64,000 bases of DNA, from NCBI GenBank assembly GCA_034440635.1, contig JAOTON010001679.1, positions 248,001-312,000 of the forward strand. The letters are read 5' to 3'. A model generated the notes under the pieces. It saw nothing but the letters and a program-made list of their open reading frames with translations. It searched no databases and had not been told where the DNA came from. This document shows, piece after piece, positions 23,392-36,264 of this stretch. The position numbers were made by a program, and so were the translations under genes. The DNA is from Lepas anatifera (Eukaryota > Arthropoda > Thecostraca > Lepadidae). Every line of letters begins with the position of its first letter. Positions within the stretch are counted from its first letter, which is position 1.

Positions 23392-24989
23392 CCCAAAGAG
23401 TTCTAAATCTTCAAGAGCTCCAGCCAAGAATTTTTCCTCTGGATTCAAGTACAGGATGCAGTCATCTGCATTCTGTGTAAGTCGTATCTCCTCGAAATTA
23501 TCAATCTTAATGCCCTGCATTTTCACCGAGTGTTTTAGTTGGCTGGCCAGTATTTGAACACAGAGATCGAACAGGTATCCAGAGGCGGGATCTCCCTGCC
23601 TTATGCCTCGTCTCAGCCAAATTTTGTCTCCCAAAAAACCATCGAGCAATATGCGACTATAATTCTTATCATTCAAGTACAATTTATTGACCAAGCCCAA
23701 AAAATATGGGCCAAAGTTCTGATGCACTAGAACTGACCTGAGGAACTCCCAAGACACAGACTCAAAGGCAGCCTCAAAGTCGGCTGCCATTATTATTCCT
23801 CCTTTATTATTGTCACCTACATATCTAATAGTATCGTACGTGAGCCGGCTATTCTCGCCTATAAACCTGTCTTTTATGCATGCTGTTTGCGAGGTATCAA
23901 CCAAAGATCCGATAACAGTTTTAAAACGATTTGCTACCGCGGCAGATGTTATTTTAAAATCTGCATTTAGCAAAGAAATGGGTCTTCAGCCTTTAACAGT
24001 TTAAGGGTTTCCGTTGGGTTTTAGAATCAAAGTTACAATGCCCTCATTTTGAGACGTCATATTCTTGTTATTTGCTATACTGTCGGAATATGCTCGCAGC
24101 AGGAACGACTTCAGATGGGACCAGAAAACGAGGAAAAATTCTGCTGTGAACCCGTCCGATCCCGGAGAACGGCCCTTATTCATTCCTTTAAGCGCTTGTG
24201 TTAATTCCTTCTCGGTAATTGGCTTCTCAAGTTCTGCTTGATCCAGGGGGAGAGTTCCCCACTTGCTAATCGGGATCCGCCTATGGTTGACAACAAATTC
24301 GGTCGACAAAAACGCCAGCTTTCTGCGTTGATAAGTTTTAACAAACGCTTACATGACTGCTGGTTCAGCTCATGAATACAATGTTGAGAACATTCTCGTC
24401 TTTACATGCTCTGTGGTGTACAAGATTCCCTCCCCAGGCAGAGGGTGGGGAGTGTTCCAGGAACGCCTACCACCCGGAGGGAGTCTGCACCGTGCCGTGG
24501 AACGTGCCTTCAGTTCTCTGGGGAGCGGCTGGGAGTCTGCACTCTGGAGGCCTCCCATGCTACGAGTAGATGCTTTGAAAACAGCTCTCTTGCACGGAGA
24601 AGATGGTAGCACAAAATACGCGGGACGTCAATGGTACTCAATGGGCTTTCATCCCTTTTGCACAAGCTCCCTCTTGCTAATGCGATCTGATATAACCTCG
24701 GCCAGCCACCTATACTCATGTTTTTGTGATGTCAAATCCAGGCCGTAAACAACTTTACTCACGGTACAATCATCGGTGAACTGCTCATGTGATTCCGGAA
24801 AGTGTTTTCAATAAATTATGAGCTCGAGCCACTGCAAAGCGAGTTGCTCGGCTCCGCTTATCCCAGATTGACCAGCGGCAGTAATCGAAGCTCGTGCTCG
24901 GAGTCTCCCGTCGAAGCTTCCCCTATACACCGTCCACAGTCAGCCTCCTGGTGTACAGTCTCAGTCCAGCTGGCCTTGGCCGCCGCGAG

Positions 24990-25275
24990 ACTGTACGGGT
25001 GGGCCGTGAAACGGGTCGGGAGGAGAGGGGAGGGCGCGGCGGAGGGTGAGCGAGGGGAGTGAGGAGGGGGCCGGCCGCTCACCAGGGGTGGCGGTGGCCG
25101 CGTCGTCGCATCACGCCAGATCGATCGTCGGCGCCCGGGAGAGGTACGCGAGAGTGGAGCGTCGGCTCAGTCGGCGACTGCCGTGGCGGAAGTGTGCGTC
25201 GGGGCCCGCGCCAGCGGCGGCGGGTCGGGATAGCACGTGACGAGGGACGCCGCAGCTCCGACAAAGGTCAGTGTC
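24990..25275. promoter_or_regulatory. CpG island, candidate promoter or first exon(s)
   Basis: A very GC-rich block lies between AT-rich DNA and the 40-bp minisatellite. It has good splice donors facing both ways: CGACAAAG|GTCAGT on + (GT at 25267) and CCCCTG|GTGAGC on - (exon side begins 25083). A TCAGTC initiator-like motif is at about 25167. These suggest untranslated first exons, possibly divergent, but no product is recognisable. Confidence 0.35.
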
Positions 25276-25311
25276 CCGGCGGTCTGACCAGCCAAACACG
25301 GCTGGCGCCTC

Positions 25312-26790
25312 TAACCACTTACGCCACACCAGGCTGTCCCTGCCGTATCTAACCACTGACACCACGCCAGAGACTTCTCCTGCCGTATCTAACCACTGAC
25401 ACCACACCACAGACTTCTCCTGCTGTATATAACCATTGACACCACACCAGAGACTTCGTGCCGCGTGTTACCACTAACACCACACCAGAGACTTCTCCTC
25501 CTGTATATAATCACTGACACCACACCAGAGACTTCTCCTCCTGTATATAATCACTGACACCACACCAGAGACTTCTCCTGCTGTATATAATCACTGACAC
25601 CACACCAGAGACTTCTCCTCCTGTATATAACCACTGACACCACACCAGAGACTTCTCCTCCTGTATATAATCACTGACACCACACCAGAGACTTCTCCTC
25701 CTGTATATAATCACTGACACCACACCAGAGACTTCTCCTGCTGTACATAATCACTGACACCACACCAGAGACTCTCCTGCTGTATATAATCACTGACACC
25801 ACACCAGAGACTTTCGTGCCACGTGTATACCACTGACACCACACCAGAGACTTCTCCTCCTGTATATAACCACTGACACCACACCAGAGACTTCTCCTCC
25901 TGTATATAATCACTGACACCACACCAGAGACTTCTCCTCCTGTATATAATCACTGACACCACACCAGAGACTTCTCCTGCTGTATATAATCACTGACACC
26001 ACACCAGAGACTTCTCCTGCTGTATATAATCACTGACACCACACCAGAGACTTCTCCTGCTGTATATAATCACTGACACCACACCAGAGACTCTCGTGCC
26101 GCGTGTTACCACTGACACCACACCAGAGACTTCTCCTCCTGTATATAACCACTGACACCACACCAGAGACTTCTCCTCCTGTATATAATCACTGACACCA
26201 CACCAGAGACTTCTCCTCCTGTATATAATCACTGACACCACACCAGAGACTTCTCCTGCTGTATATAATCACTGACACCACACCAGAGACTTCTCCTGCT
26301 GTATATAATCACTGACACCACACCAGAGACTTCTCCTCCTGTATATAATCACTGACACCACACCAGAGACTTCTCCTGCTGTATATAATCACTGACACCA
26401 CACCAGAGACTTCTCCTGCTGTATATAATCACTGACACCACACCAGAGACTTCTCCTGCTGTATATAATCACTGACACCACACCAGAGACTTCTCCTGCT
26501 GTATATAATCACTGACACCACACCAGAGACTCTCGTGACACGTGTTACCACTGACTCCACACCAGAGACTTCTCCTGCTGTACACGTGTTACCACTGACA
26601 CCACACCACAGACTCTCGTGCTGCGTGTTACCACTGACACCACACTAGAGACTGCTCCTGCTGTATAATCACTGACACCACAACAGAGACTGCTCCTGCT
26701 GTTATAACCACTGACACCACAACAGAGACTGCTCCTGCCCTGTATATAATCACTGACGCCACACCAGAAACTCCTCCTGCCGCGTCACCA
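25312..26790 (+). repeat. 40-bp minisatellite
   Basis: Roughly 36 tandem copies of a 40-bp unit read ACTTCTCCTGCTGTATATAA followed by TCACTGACACCACACCAGAG. Most are near-identical. A variant unit with CTCGTGCCGCGTGTTACCAC in place of the TATATAA part recurs irregularly (about 25455, 25810, 26092, 26530, 26612). Units at both edges are degenerate. Since 40 is not a multiple of 3, the open minus-strand frames across it are artefacts. Confidence 0.95.
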
Positions 26791-29055
26791 GACTGCACAG
26801 CCGTGTGATCTCGCTTTGGACGGATTGTTCGCAAGTTCAGAGTGTCCTTGCTGCTTGTGCTTTCCGTTTTGTTCCACTGAGGCTCTGGCAGAACTGAGGC
26901 TCTGCCAATCCAACCCGCAGACGACTGGGACGAGTGGGGCAGAACCAGGCCACTGCCCACCAATGTCCGGTTTCTACGTCCAATTGAAACTGCTGTCGGA
27001 TTGCATGTGCTTGCCTGTGCTTGTGCGACCGGGACCCTAACAGTTAGGCATTATATATTTTGTAGGCATCTTGCGCTGCAACAATGAACAATTCCTGGGT
27101 TGGGAGCGCGAGACTTTTGATGTTATTTTCTAATATTTCGTTTGAAACTCGCACCCAGTGTGCTTGTACAAGACAAAGCAAATGTGATTCCGCACTCCCC
27201 ATCACATTACCAAAAACTGGCGACACTGGGCGAGAAAGGTGCTATTTTGGTTTTTATCCGTTTTTTATTTACTTGTTTCGGCAGGACCAAGTCGTTTCTT
27301 AAGCATAAAATTGAGTCACTCCCCGTGTGTTTCCCCGACATCAGTCGCACTCTCAGAGTGCGGGTGTGCAGTTGACAGTGGCCGAAAGCTGACCGCTGGC
27401 CGAGCCGAGAACTGCTGAGCGGATAACTGCTGAGCGACCCGAGCGGGAGGCAACATACTCAACCATTAATCCGGATTAGAGCAGGTGCCTGTCAGAGTGA
27501 CTGAGGTCACCAACAAACTCGTACGCGCTGTCACATTCAGCTCAGCAAGACCAGTTCCATGCAAGGACGTTCAGAGCCGGGGATTTCAAACAGGTGCAAA
27601 CATCAAACGAATTATGGCACGAGAAAATCGTCACACGGACTAAGTCGTGTTTCGCACGCACCGTGGTCCGCAATCCATGTGGACGCATTTAGACGATTCC
27701 CGGACGCATTAACTCTTCCTTTCGAAATACGCCGTTAACCTTTCTCTATTTAGGTCGGGTCACTAACCAAATGAGCCTTGGCTTTATTTGAAACCAGCGA
27801 GAAAAAAACGCCGTGAAGTGGGATTATTCTTAAGAAAAGCCTCACACGTCAACTCCAAGTGCAGCCTAAGGAGCCTCCACGGGCTAATCTCTCCCAAATA
27901 TTTACTCCTCAAAAGTTTGTTTACCTTCTTCACCCTGAACACATCTAGCCAATGGCACCGGGAAAACTACCGGGCTCTTTTCATCTGTAATCGTCCGCTC
28001 ATTTCTCGGGAGACTCACTCAGAAGCGCGGACTCGTGAGCGCGAGAAAAATACGTACGGTGGGACCGCTATGGCCATAAAACGGTATTGGCCTTCAAAGC
28101 AAAGTCTGCAGGATTACTGAAAACAGCTGGTCGAAGAATACACAGGCTCCATGCTCATTGAACACTGTTCAGCCACCCGGCACGACCACGGCTATGAATT
28201 TTCGAACCCACGCTGATCGCCTTGAAACTTTGAATCGGGCGATTAACTCACGAGTGCGACCATTCCTCCACCCACAGCTGAACTTAAGCCTCGTCTCTAT
28301 GCAAGCTCAGGTCCGGGCCACACAGGGACAACGGGACATAGTCTCCCCGCAGTATTCAATTGGCTAACAACAAAACATTATGGCATTGCAGAGCAAGGGT
28401 AAAAGCAGATCTTACCCAGTGAAATGTTCGAGAAACTTTTCGAGCTCTGGGCCTGCTCTGCTCCCCAGAATCTGATATCAGCTGCTCAACCCTTCACCCA
28501 GTGCGTTTATGTTCCGCAAGTCATGCAAAGCTCTGTATCCCCGTGGCCTTTAAATTACATTAAGAAAAATTCACGACCTGACTGAGGAGCACACGTATTT
28601 GAATCATACGCGTCGGAATAGGGACGGGTCAGAGGGCGCCTGCCCGCCTCACTTTTCATCCGAAAATTTCTATATTTCAGTCAGCTTTGGAAAAACGGAC
28701 AATCCTGCACCCAGCAAGTGCGGCAGGCGACGAAGAGCCGAAATCCCATCAGTTTTTGTTCTATATGGATATTTTTTTTGTCCGCAGGAGGTAAAGATTG
28801 ACTGGCCCCTTCACTATTTAGCTGGTCTCTTATTATTTGAATCATCACTGCCTGAATGCAGTGCCTGCTGCCTAAAAGCCAACAAATACCCAATACAGGG
28901 CCGTGATCCATCGCTCACTCAGATCTTCGTCCATATTTGCTCAGTACCTATACTCACTGACCGGAGTGTTTGAAAGAATAGAAGCCCATCTCAGTCTGTA
29001 TTACAACAGACTTTGTCAGTGATAGCTCTGGCGCTACATGTGAAGCATCCTAATA
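26791..29055. other. Intergenic, no gene recognised
   Basis: No gene or repeat family recognised. Several short frames exist, none with known domains. Confidence 0.4.
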
Positions 29056-29297
29056 CATAGGCGGATTCAGGATTACTAATGGGGGGGCACATGCTCAGGG
29101 TGCACCACTTTTGGATGATAAAAGTTATCAGGTGGGCGCAAAATCCTATCGTGGGGGCGCCGATACTCTCATCCTCGTGGGGAGGGGGAGGGTAGAGAGC
29201 GACATTAGGGGGGCGACACATGGGCTATCGCGATAATTTCAGGTTGCGCCCGAGGGTCGATCGGGGAGGAAAGAGTGCCACTCTGGATCCGCTTATG
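29056..29297. mobile_element. hAT-type MITE, 242 bp
   Basis: The inverted ends are CATAGGCGGATTCAGG and CATAAGCGGATCCAGAG. The flanking 8-mers TCCTAATA (29048-29055) and CCCTAATG (29298-29305) match at six central positions. The interior shares CAAAATCCTATCG(T/C)GGGGG and GCCGATACT with the copy at 36352-36585, so the two are one family. Confidence 0.75.
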
Positions 29298-30106
29298 CCC
29301 TAATGCGAATTGGTGTTAATACATGGAAGCCCATTTAGATTCTATTTCAGATCCAGCAGCAACGCCATGGTTTGCGGCGCCATGATGAATGGATCCCGTC
29401 CTCGTATCGAAGCTTAAAGACATCGCGGCACGGCCTTCAGTAATATTATGGCAACATTCTCACCCCGGCCATCTGAGACGTGTTTTCTTCCGAATCGCTT
29501 TTTTCCTCTGATAAAAACTTTCATAACCGGCTTTCTTTACACCGAAAAAGCATAGGAGAATGAGAATTGATGTTACAGGTGATGCCCAGTGCAAGGGAAT
29601 AAAGGTGCAAAAGTCTCTCCCAACAATTTTGTTCCATGAGAACAAAATACTCCCGCTTGGTTTCTTTCCGACAGGCACAGTCTCACGTGGGCAACTTACT
29701 AATGCAAGCAGGCGTTTGCGTCACCGACGTACTTTCCAGGTAGATCCCCTTGGCTAGTACAGACCGGTGGGGTATTACCAGTCCCACCAACCGGGCCGGT
29801 ATCAAATCTAGACCAGTGTCGGAGAGTGCGCCAGCCGAATTCTGTTCAGTATGGCGCTGATGCAGAACCCCCCCCCATGGAAATAGGGCGAGGTGAGGCT
29901 GCCACATTTCCTCATCCAAAATAAGTCGAATAGTGAGCTCCAATAAAGCCAAATTACTTTTTATCGAGTTCAAATAAAAAACTCACTTGGCCATTTTGAA
30001 AACCATTCGGGTATTTGGGGATATTTTAAGCCAAATGATACTTGACATCCTTTCCTTGGAAGGGGGAGGGGTGGTGCGCCGGAGCAGCCCCTACCTTTAT
30101 GCCTTA

Positions 30107-30115
30107 AACTCTCTC

Positions 30116-30165
<50 letters not shown>
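30107..30165 (+). repeat. (CT)n microsatellite
   Basis: A run of about 60 bases of CT with occasional CC interruptions, just upstream of a GC-rich island. Confidence 0.95.
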
Positions 30166-30169
30166 GCTG

Positions 30170-30455
30170 CGCCGTAGCCACACGCTGCAGACAGTGCAGA
30201 TGTCGGTTCCTGGGCGCCGCTGCACCGGGCGGCCGGTGGTGGGCGGCAGCGGCGGCCGCGTGGGCGGCGCTCCGGCCGGCCGCCGGCCGCGTGGGCGGCG
30301 GGTGGGTGGTAGGAATGGTCGGCGGCTGCAGGGCGGCGGGCGCCGGCACCAACGTCAGCGGCCAGCCGCCCCACACCCTCCTGCCCAGCCCGGTGGACCC
30401 CCGACGGCGCCGACATCCGCACGCCACCCACCCCAGCTGTCGGAGTACGGAAACG
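30170..30455 (+). other. GC-rich island, possible coding exon
   Basis: Between about 30316 and 30453 one + frame (MVGG...GTNVSGQPPHTLLPSPVDP) has mainly C or G in third codon positions, as in the two recognised genes. It ends in a stop near 30463. No family is recognised and the splice sites are not determined. A plain CpG island is the alternative. Confidence 0.3.
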
Positions 30456-30529
30456 CGATCCTGACGGCGTATGGAGCCGGAGAAAACCCTTTCAAAACAA
30501 ACACAATTTTAATTCAATAATAAATAGAT

Positions 30530-30830
30530 TTGCGGCGTTCCTCCGCCCCGGTGCACATCAGCCATGCCAGGGAGCAGGCGGCCTGCTCCGGCCTGCACGG
30601 CCGGCGCCACCCGCCGGCAGTTGGTCAGCCCAACCCAGCACCACCCTGGTGCGGCGGGCGGCCTGTCCGCCTGGTAATGGTAGCGTTCATCACCTGCGGA
30701 GCCGACGACAGGCAGTCCGAGCTGCGGAGAAGTACCAGCCGCAGCTGGAGGAACAGACACCCGACTCGGCACCCACAGCACGCAGCTCGGCTCAGATGGC
30801 CGCCGTGTGTGACACTCGTGTGTTAATCTG
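30530..30830. other. GC-rich island, unassigned
   Basis: A GC-rich block with overlapping frames on both strands. None matches a known domain. It may contain an exon. Confidence 0.2.
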
Positions 30831-32782
30831 TTACTAACGTGGGTGACATTAGGCGATGCTTTGGGTGATTCACGTTTCTGCAAGGACACTGATATGTTAA
30901 AGGCCACACCCTCTGCTGATATGGTAGTGACGGATCCAGGGGGGCAAAAGGCAATTGCCTCCAAACGGAAAGCTCGGGCAAACTATGTTTTGCCCCAAGG
31001 ATGACCTCCTTTTCCGACTCCTTTTAGCTTGTAGCAAGATTTTGGTGCTTCAACTCCCAACTTAAAGAATTAGTGAGTTCATGTAAATATTGGCTTGATA
31101 GAAAAAGTTTTGAGCCCATATTTTTCACCCCGTGGTTTTTGTTTTTCGTCACCATTCAAATCCTATCGAATGGCATATTGTGGTAATTTTCACTGGTGAT
31201 GTTTTTTTGTTTTCGACTTTGTTTGCCCTCCCAACCATTCTGTATGGTCAGTGGCGGAATTACGTCGGTTGTATGGGGAGGGGGAGCAACTGGGCCCAAA
31301 ATTGTGAAAAGAGTGATTTGAAGAAAATCGGGCAAAATCAGGGGTTTCGCGGGGATGCCTTTCACCCCCTCCCCCTGCTCCCGCTCTGTCTGTGGATGCG
31401 GTATTTACATCAACAGATATACAGACAACCTCAGTTCTGACATTTCCGTCATCGTTTGTTCTCGGCGGTTTATGCAGTAACCAGGACGACACTAGTGTGC
31501 TCAGAATGCCCCGGTGACAGGAGGCGGCTGTGGCGGCCACGCCACGTCAAACTGCACAGAAACGGACACTTCTGGGACCGGGTCCGTCTGGCTTCCTTGA
31601 AATTCGATCGGCATGTGCAAACCATTCAGTTATGTATATTCCAAGGATCTTAAGCCCATCTGACTTTTGGGGTCAGCTTCCAGGTACCGAGGAGTCATGG
31701 AATTTCCTAGACATTTCAACGATGAAGTGTCTCTGGGTCTGCGTAAGAACATCGGAGAAAGGTAAAAGTGGGTGTGTTAGATGCTAAAACGTTTTAGATG
31801 TTTGGGCCGAGCGATCTTTATCATTTCGTTACTCCCTCAGCGCGGACGGCGACTTGGTTCAGAACCAGACAAATAGTATTTGCGGGTTGCATATGTGCTC
31901 AGGCGTCCAAAACATCGATGGGTCAATGTACATTTAAAGTAACTTATTACCAGTCAACAGCATATCATTAGCGGTCAACAATCATGAACATTTGAGGAGG
32001 GGCATGACCTCTCTGCCCCCCTCCTTATTCCTACACCTATGTAAATGTGTGACTAATGCGGTTCTGTGTGATAAAGACTTCCTCCTTTCTGCTTTCCCTG
32101 CTGCTGGACTCCCATCTTTCTACAGTTGGCTTGAACTGTGTTAGAGCAGAGTCCGACCCGCCGTTTGGCCTTACTTGCGACTCAGTTCTACGGAGATTAT
32201 TGATATCCGCCTTTATGTCGGATGCTGGCACTTTGAAAGCTCCGATCCGGGTGGTGCTACAAGACTAGACCCAGAGAAACTGCATCCGAGCCCCTGCATA
32301 AAAAGCGGCGCAATCTAAAGTTCCGCAAAATCGACGTGAGACTAACTGGTGTGCAATTCAACGTGGAATTACCAAACACACACACACACACAGCCGTGCA
32401 GACGCTGCAGAGCGCACGGGCCGTGGCGCCGTGTCCTGCGCCGATGTGACGTTGCTCCGCTCACGGGGTCAGTGTGACGACGCTGCCGCAGACGAGGGCG
32501 GCGCCGGTGATGGAGTCGGCGGCAGCACAGCCGGGACTGACCCCAGACCAAGCCTACGCATAACCGCCGACGGAGATGACATCTGCGTATAACCATGACT
32601 ATCCCGGATAAGGATCGACTCTCTTTCATGTCGTCTTCAATTCATGCGTGTATTGGTGTTTTAGGGCGGTTTCAGCGACTGGGCTGTTCGCGCCTTTTCA
32701 GGACATTCGCGCCTTTTCTATTCAGGTGCCGCCAAAAGCGTGTACTGTATCATTGCACTGGCGAGAGTACCCGCTCTGCCAC

Positions 32783-33058
32783 ACCCCTGTACGGGTGTCG
32801 AGTGCTGGAGTGACCGGTGTCGGCCCCGGCCGCTCCGCCGCGCCCCTGCACGGGTGTCGAGTGCTGGAGTGACCGGTGCCGGACCGCTCCGCCGCGCCCC
32901 TGCACGGGTGTCGAGTGCTGGAGTGACCGGTGTCGGGCCGCTCCGCCGCCCCTGCACGGGTGTCGAGTGCTGGGTGACCGGTGACGGACCGTCGCCGGCC
33001 CTGTACGGGCGTCGAGTGCTGGAGTGACCGGTGGCGGACCCGGCCGCTCCGGCGGCGC
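32783..33058 (+). repeat. 50-59-bp GC-rich minisatellite, about 5 copies
   Basis: Units begin CCCTG(C/T)ACGGG(T/C)GTCGAG and continue TGCTGGAGTGACCGGTG then a variable GGCCGCTCCGCC part. Unit length shrinks by small deletions from copy to copy (about 59, 54, 52, 50). Confidence 0.9.
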
Positions 33059-33888
33059 CAGGTTAGCTGTGCAGGGCTATAGATCGAGTCGGCGCCCGTC
33101 CGCCCCCGCCGCCAGGCCTCTGAAGCCGTGGGCGCGCTCCGCGGCGCATGGCCGCCTCCGCAGACACGGACGGCCGCCGGCACGCTCTGTAGCTGTCAGC
33201 GCCTGCCCGCCAACCGGGTGGCTTGGTCTGTGATGCCGTATCCAGCCTGATTGTGATGCTGTATCACTATGTTTCCGTATTCTGCAGAGGCTGACCGGGG
33301 CCGTGATGCCGCATCAGCACCCCCGTATGTATCCACTAGTGTTACGTACCAGTGTAGAGTTGATTGTTGCCGTCACACCGAGATCAGGAAGGGGCAGCCG
33401 CACTAAAGTCACTCAGCACCACTCTGAAGACCCAACACCGCCAGCCAGGGAGACGACTAATATTGAGCAGAGTTTGCACGCCAATTGCTGTTATTGGCTT
33501 TCTTTGATATTCACGGTAGGTCCTGCTGATTAAAAAGGACCCCTGGCAACCAGGGTTGACTAGTCTCTTGAAAGGAGGACCTAGCTAGCCTGCAGCCAGC
33601 CTGCTCACAAAAGTGGACTTGTTGGTTATAGGGGCTCTTCCAGCCTAAATATTACTGGTCCATATTTTATGGTGATTAAAGACCCCTACAAGTTAAAGGG
33701 CTCCGTGCTGGCCAGACGGCTAAAGAACCCCAGTCTCTGTAAAGGGGCAGTTGGGGCCTGCTGGCGATAGGAGCCTTGCGTGGAGCAGTCGGCACTACTT
33801 GTTCAAAGGATTATCTAGGTAATAGGGCTTGGAGTGCTGAGGCGAGGAGCATGCTTATAAGTTGACAAGGTATATACTGGCCTGTTTC

Positions 33889-34065
33889 TTCGAATCCTGG
33901 ATGTAACATATACTTAGATTATAAATTCAGGCACGGCCTTTCATCAGACTCAGGTAGGTAAAATCACAAAGTCTCAGTCATAGTGTAACCAGACCTCGAA
34001 TTTTTATATTTGAGGTCTGGCTACACTATGACTAAGAGCTCGTGATTTCGCCTGCCTGATTCTCA

Positions 34066-34128
<63 letters not shown>

Positions 34129-34160
34129 TCTAAGCGTGTTTTACAGCCAGGATTCGATAC
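33889..34160. repeat. Foldback (long inverted repeat) with (AT)n in one arm
   Basis: The left arm at 33951-34000 pairs with 34010-34059 around an 8-9 base AT-rich loop. The outer part at 33889-33920 (CGAATCCTGG ... ATACTTAGATTAT) pairs with 34126-34156 (ATAATCTAAG ... CCAGGATTCG). Between these on the right side lies a pure AT run at about 34069-34121. The arms differ at several positions, so the structure is not brand new. It could be a foldback element or two SINE copies in inverse orientation. Confidence 0.8.
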
Positions 34161-34339
34161 CATCCCAGTTTGAATACCTCCTAAATACCCCTTGCCGCAT
34201 GGAACACGAGGCCATCTCCCATGTGGGGCATCTAAGCTGTGCCCAATAGCATTAACGCCTGTCAAATGCCTCGGCGGGGATTCCGCCGGGATATCACCTT
34301 AGTTATGGACGAGCGTCGTAAATCATTCCACATCGGCAT

Positions 34340-34640
34340 GTTACCCTCATGGACTTCTCGGCAGCCAGGCTGTCCAGGACGACACTCGACAGTGCTGTCC
34401 GTCCCGTCTACCCTGCTATACCTGTGCCCTGGCGGGCGGACCCCGGACAGGGAGGGCGGCAGCGCCCACCACCCTTGCCCGCCTCCGCCGTGGCAGCACA
34501 GTTGCCGGCGAGACGTGTCCTTGGTTCCGCCCGCCGTATCAGCCGCCCCCACCCGCCCGGCCGCGCGCCGCGCCGCCCGCCCCCAGTCTCCGCAGCCGGG
34601 CCGGATTCTACCAGATACCGCCGAGTGTCCCAGCTGGAAA
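34340..34640. other. GC-rich island, unassigned
   Basis: A CpG-rich block with long frames on both strands but no known domain. Possible exon or promoter. Confidence 0.2.
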
Positions 34641-36264
34641 CGTGTCAATACATCCACCTGATTCTAAATTTACCCCAGAAAGCGAGTTATAACGAGTGCC
34701 AGAATTTTACACTGCCATCCTAGCCATGTGCTCATCTTCATATTTTTGTGCGAGACATGCGTGATCAGCATCCTAGTTGGGGTCGAAAACAGGCCACTTA
34801 CCTTAAAATTGTATCTCTCACCTCACCAGTCTCGGCAAACTACATTGTTGGCTCTGCTTACGGGCCCTTTCGATAAGAGGATATCCCTCCATCTCCTTTT
34901 AATGACTTCCGGTGTTCTTCGCAGTTTTAGCTGGCGTTTTATTTTACATCTACGCTGTGCTATGGTTCTAAACTACTGCGACGCAGAGCTGACAAGATGA
35001 TACGTTACCGGAACATACGGCACACTAATGCATCATCCAACGAGTGCGATAGTCTTCTTTTTGTGCGACTGACGATAAAGTCTAAGGCGCAAAGCCAAGG
35101 ATAAAGCCAGCAAGGGGAATCTTGTTATCCAGGTTTCTTCGACAACTCCAAGTGAGAGGTTACTTCCAATAGCTGCTATGGTCACTGCATTGTTATAACC
35201 GATTTACGTTCGGTGTCCCTGGTCAGGTAAAATCAGGGCACCTTTTCCGAGGGAGAGAGACTTACCAATATACGTAATCCTCACACGCAACAAAATCCAA
35301 ACCTGCTGGGGCTAAATTGGTTGGGCAATGTACGGATTGACTCTGGAAGATTACATAAACAGTCAAAGTGTCAGTCAACTCGCGGCAAGGTGATGTCGAC
35401 TGGCTCCTCGAAGCATCGTTCCCAAGCCACAGCGCCAACCAACTCTTAAGCACTCGATCACACTCAGCTTCCAGCCTCAAGAAAGGAGCACTGGCAGCCG
35501 ACGACAACCCAAAGGGGTGAACGGCATTAAAGTGGGAGTTCTTGCCGGCTGCTGGAACAGTCGGCGCTGGATTTCCAGAACGAGCAAACGCGACGGCGAA
35601 CTCTATACAATGACGCCGTGCAACCACTATTGAGAACTCCGCAGTAGCGAGTGGTTCGTGGAACTTTTGAACAGGCTTGTAATGACTTGTACTGAGCCGC
35701 GGGTCAACATCCCGAGTATTCGCCGTTGAACCGCGTACACCTCGTTAACGGTGACGTCACCACGTGCCTGACAGATTGTGCAGTGATGAAATGAAAAACA
35801 TGATTGGCAATATGGGAATAGTTTACATAAGCCTGTCAATTGATATCCGAGATGGAAAGCTTCTTGAGCATGTCGACTGCACGTTCATCGTTCAGAATGT
35901 AGGGGTGGTCGACTGTCTGACTCCTCTTGTCAAACTATTTTCGTACTCTGCTGACTCTGATGAATGTGTCCGGATACCTAATCGCTAATGAATGTTCTAT
36001 CTCGAATTTGAAAGATTCAGTCAGCTATTCATTTTCGTGTTTTGGAGACAGAGGCATTTACAATCGCTTTCAGAATTCATCGTCCATAAATGCTACAGCA
36101 GAGGCGCAGCAACTGGGTTTGCTAACCAAATGAAAGAGTCTTATCGAGAATGTTTGTCGAGAAGTTTGCTCCCTCCCCAGAAAAACGGCTATCTCCTACC
36201 CTCAAATTATCGGAACTACTTTAATCTGACCAGTACCACCGTAATGCGCGAGCTCTGATCCATT

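Larger units (their letters stand above)
20448..24345 (-). pseudogene. Tx1/L1-like LINE, ORF2 remnant with two nested insertions
   Basis: Reading from 24345 downward, successive frames encode the pre-RT region (24309-24001), the RT core (23973-23359, with DFEAAF, the RQGDPASGYLF box and an NADD catalytic box instead of the usual Y/F-ADD), the post-RT region (23079-22210, with a MTVIKSLLLSKL box typical of L1/Tx1 elements) and the C-terminal zinc-knuckle region (21009-20448, CTFCEHDNETIYHLFWGC). Frames are broken near 23079 and 23359 by indels and a short repeat expansion. A SINE (22729-22871) and a TTAA MITE (21014-22204) lie inside it. The endonuclease is missing, so the copy is 5'-truncated. 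Confidence 0.85.

Noticed and set aside
19600..24260. Shared string GGATCCAGGGGGAGAGTT at 19608 and a close match near 24240 as a LINE target duplication
   Set aside because: The 24240 copy is ordinary LINE coding sequence and the two do not sit at LINE borders.
25511..26241. Minus-strand open frames with repeated MVSVIIYRRRSLWCG
   Set aside because: They are translations of the 40-bp minisatellite; three units make 120 bp, so frames stay open by chance.
30906..30935. Solitary hAT-type ends near 30906, 31249, 59392, 43469 and 19608
   Set aside because: Each has a GGCGGA/ACGGATCC-like end but no matching opposite end or 8-bp duplication.
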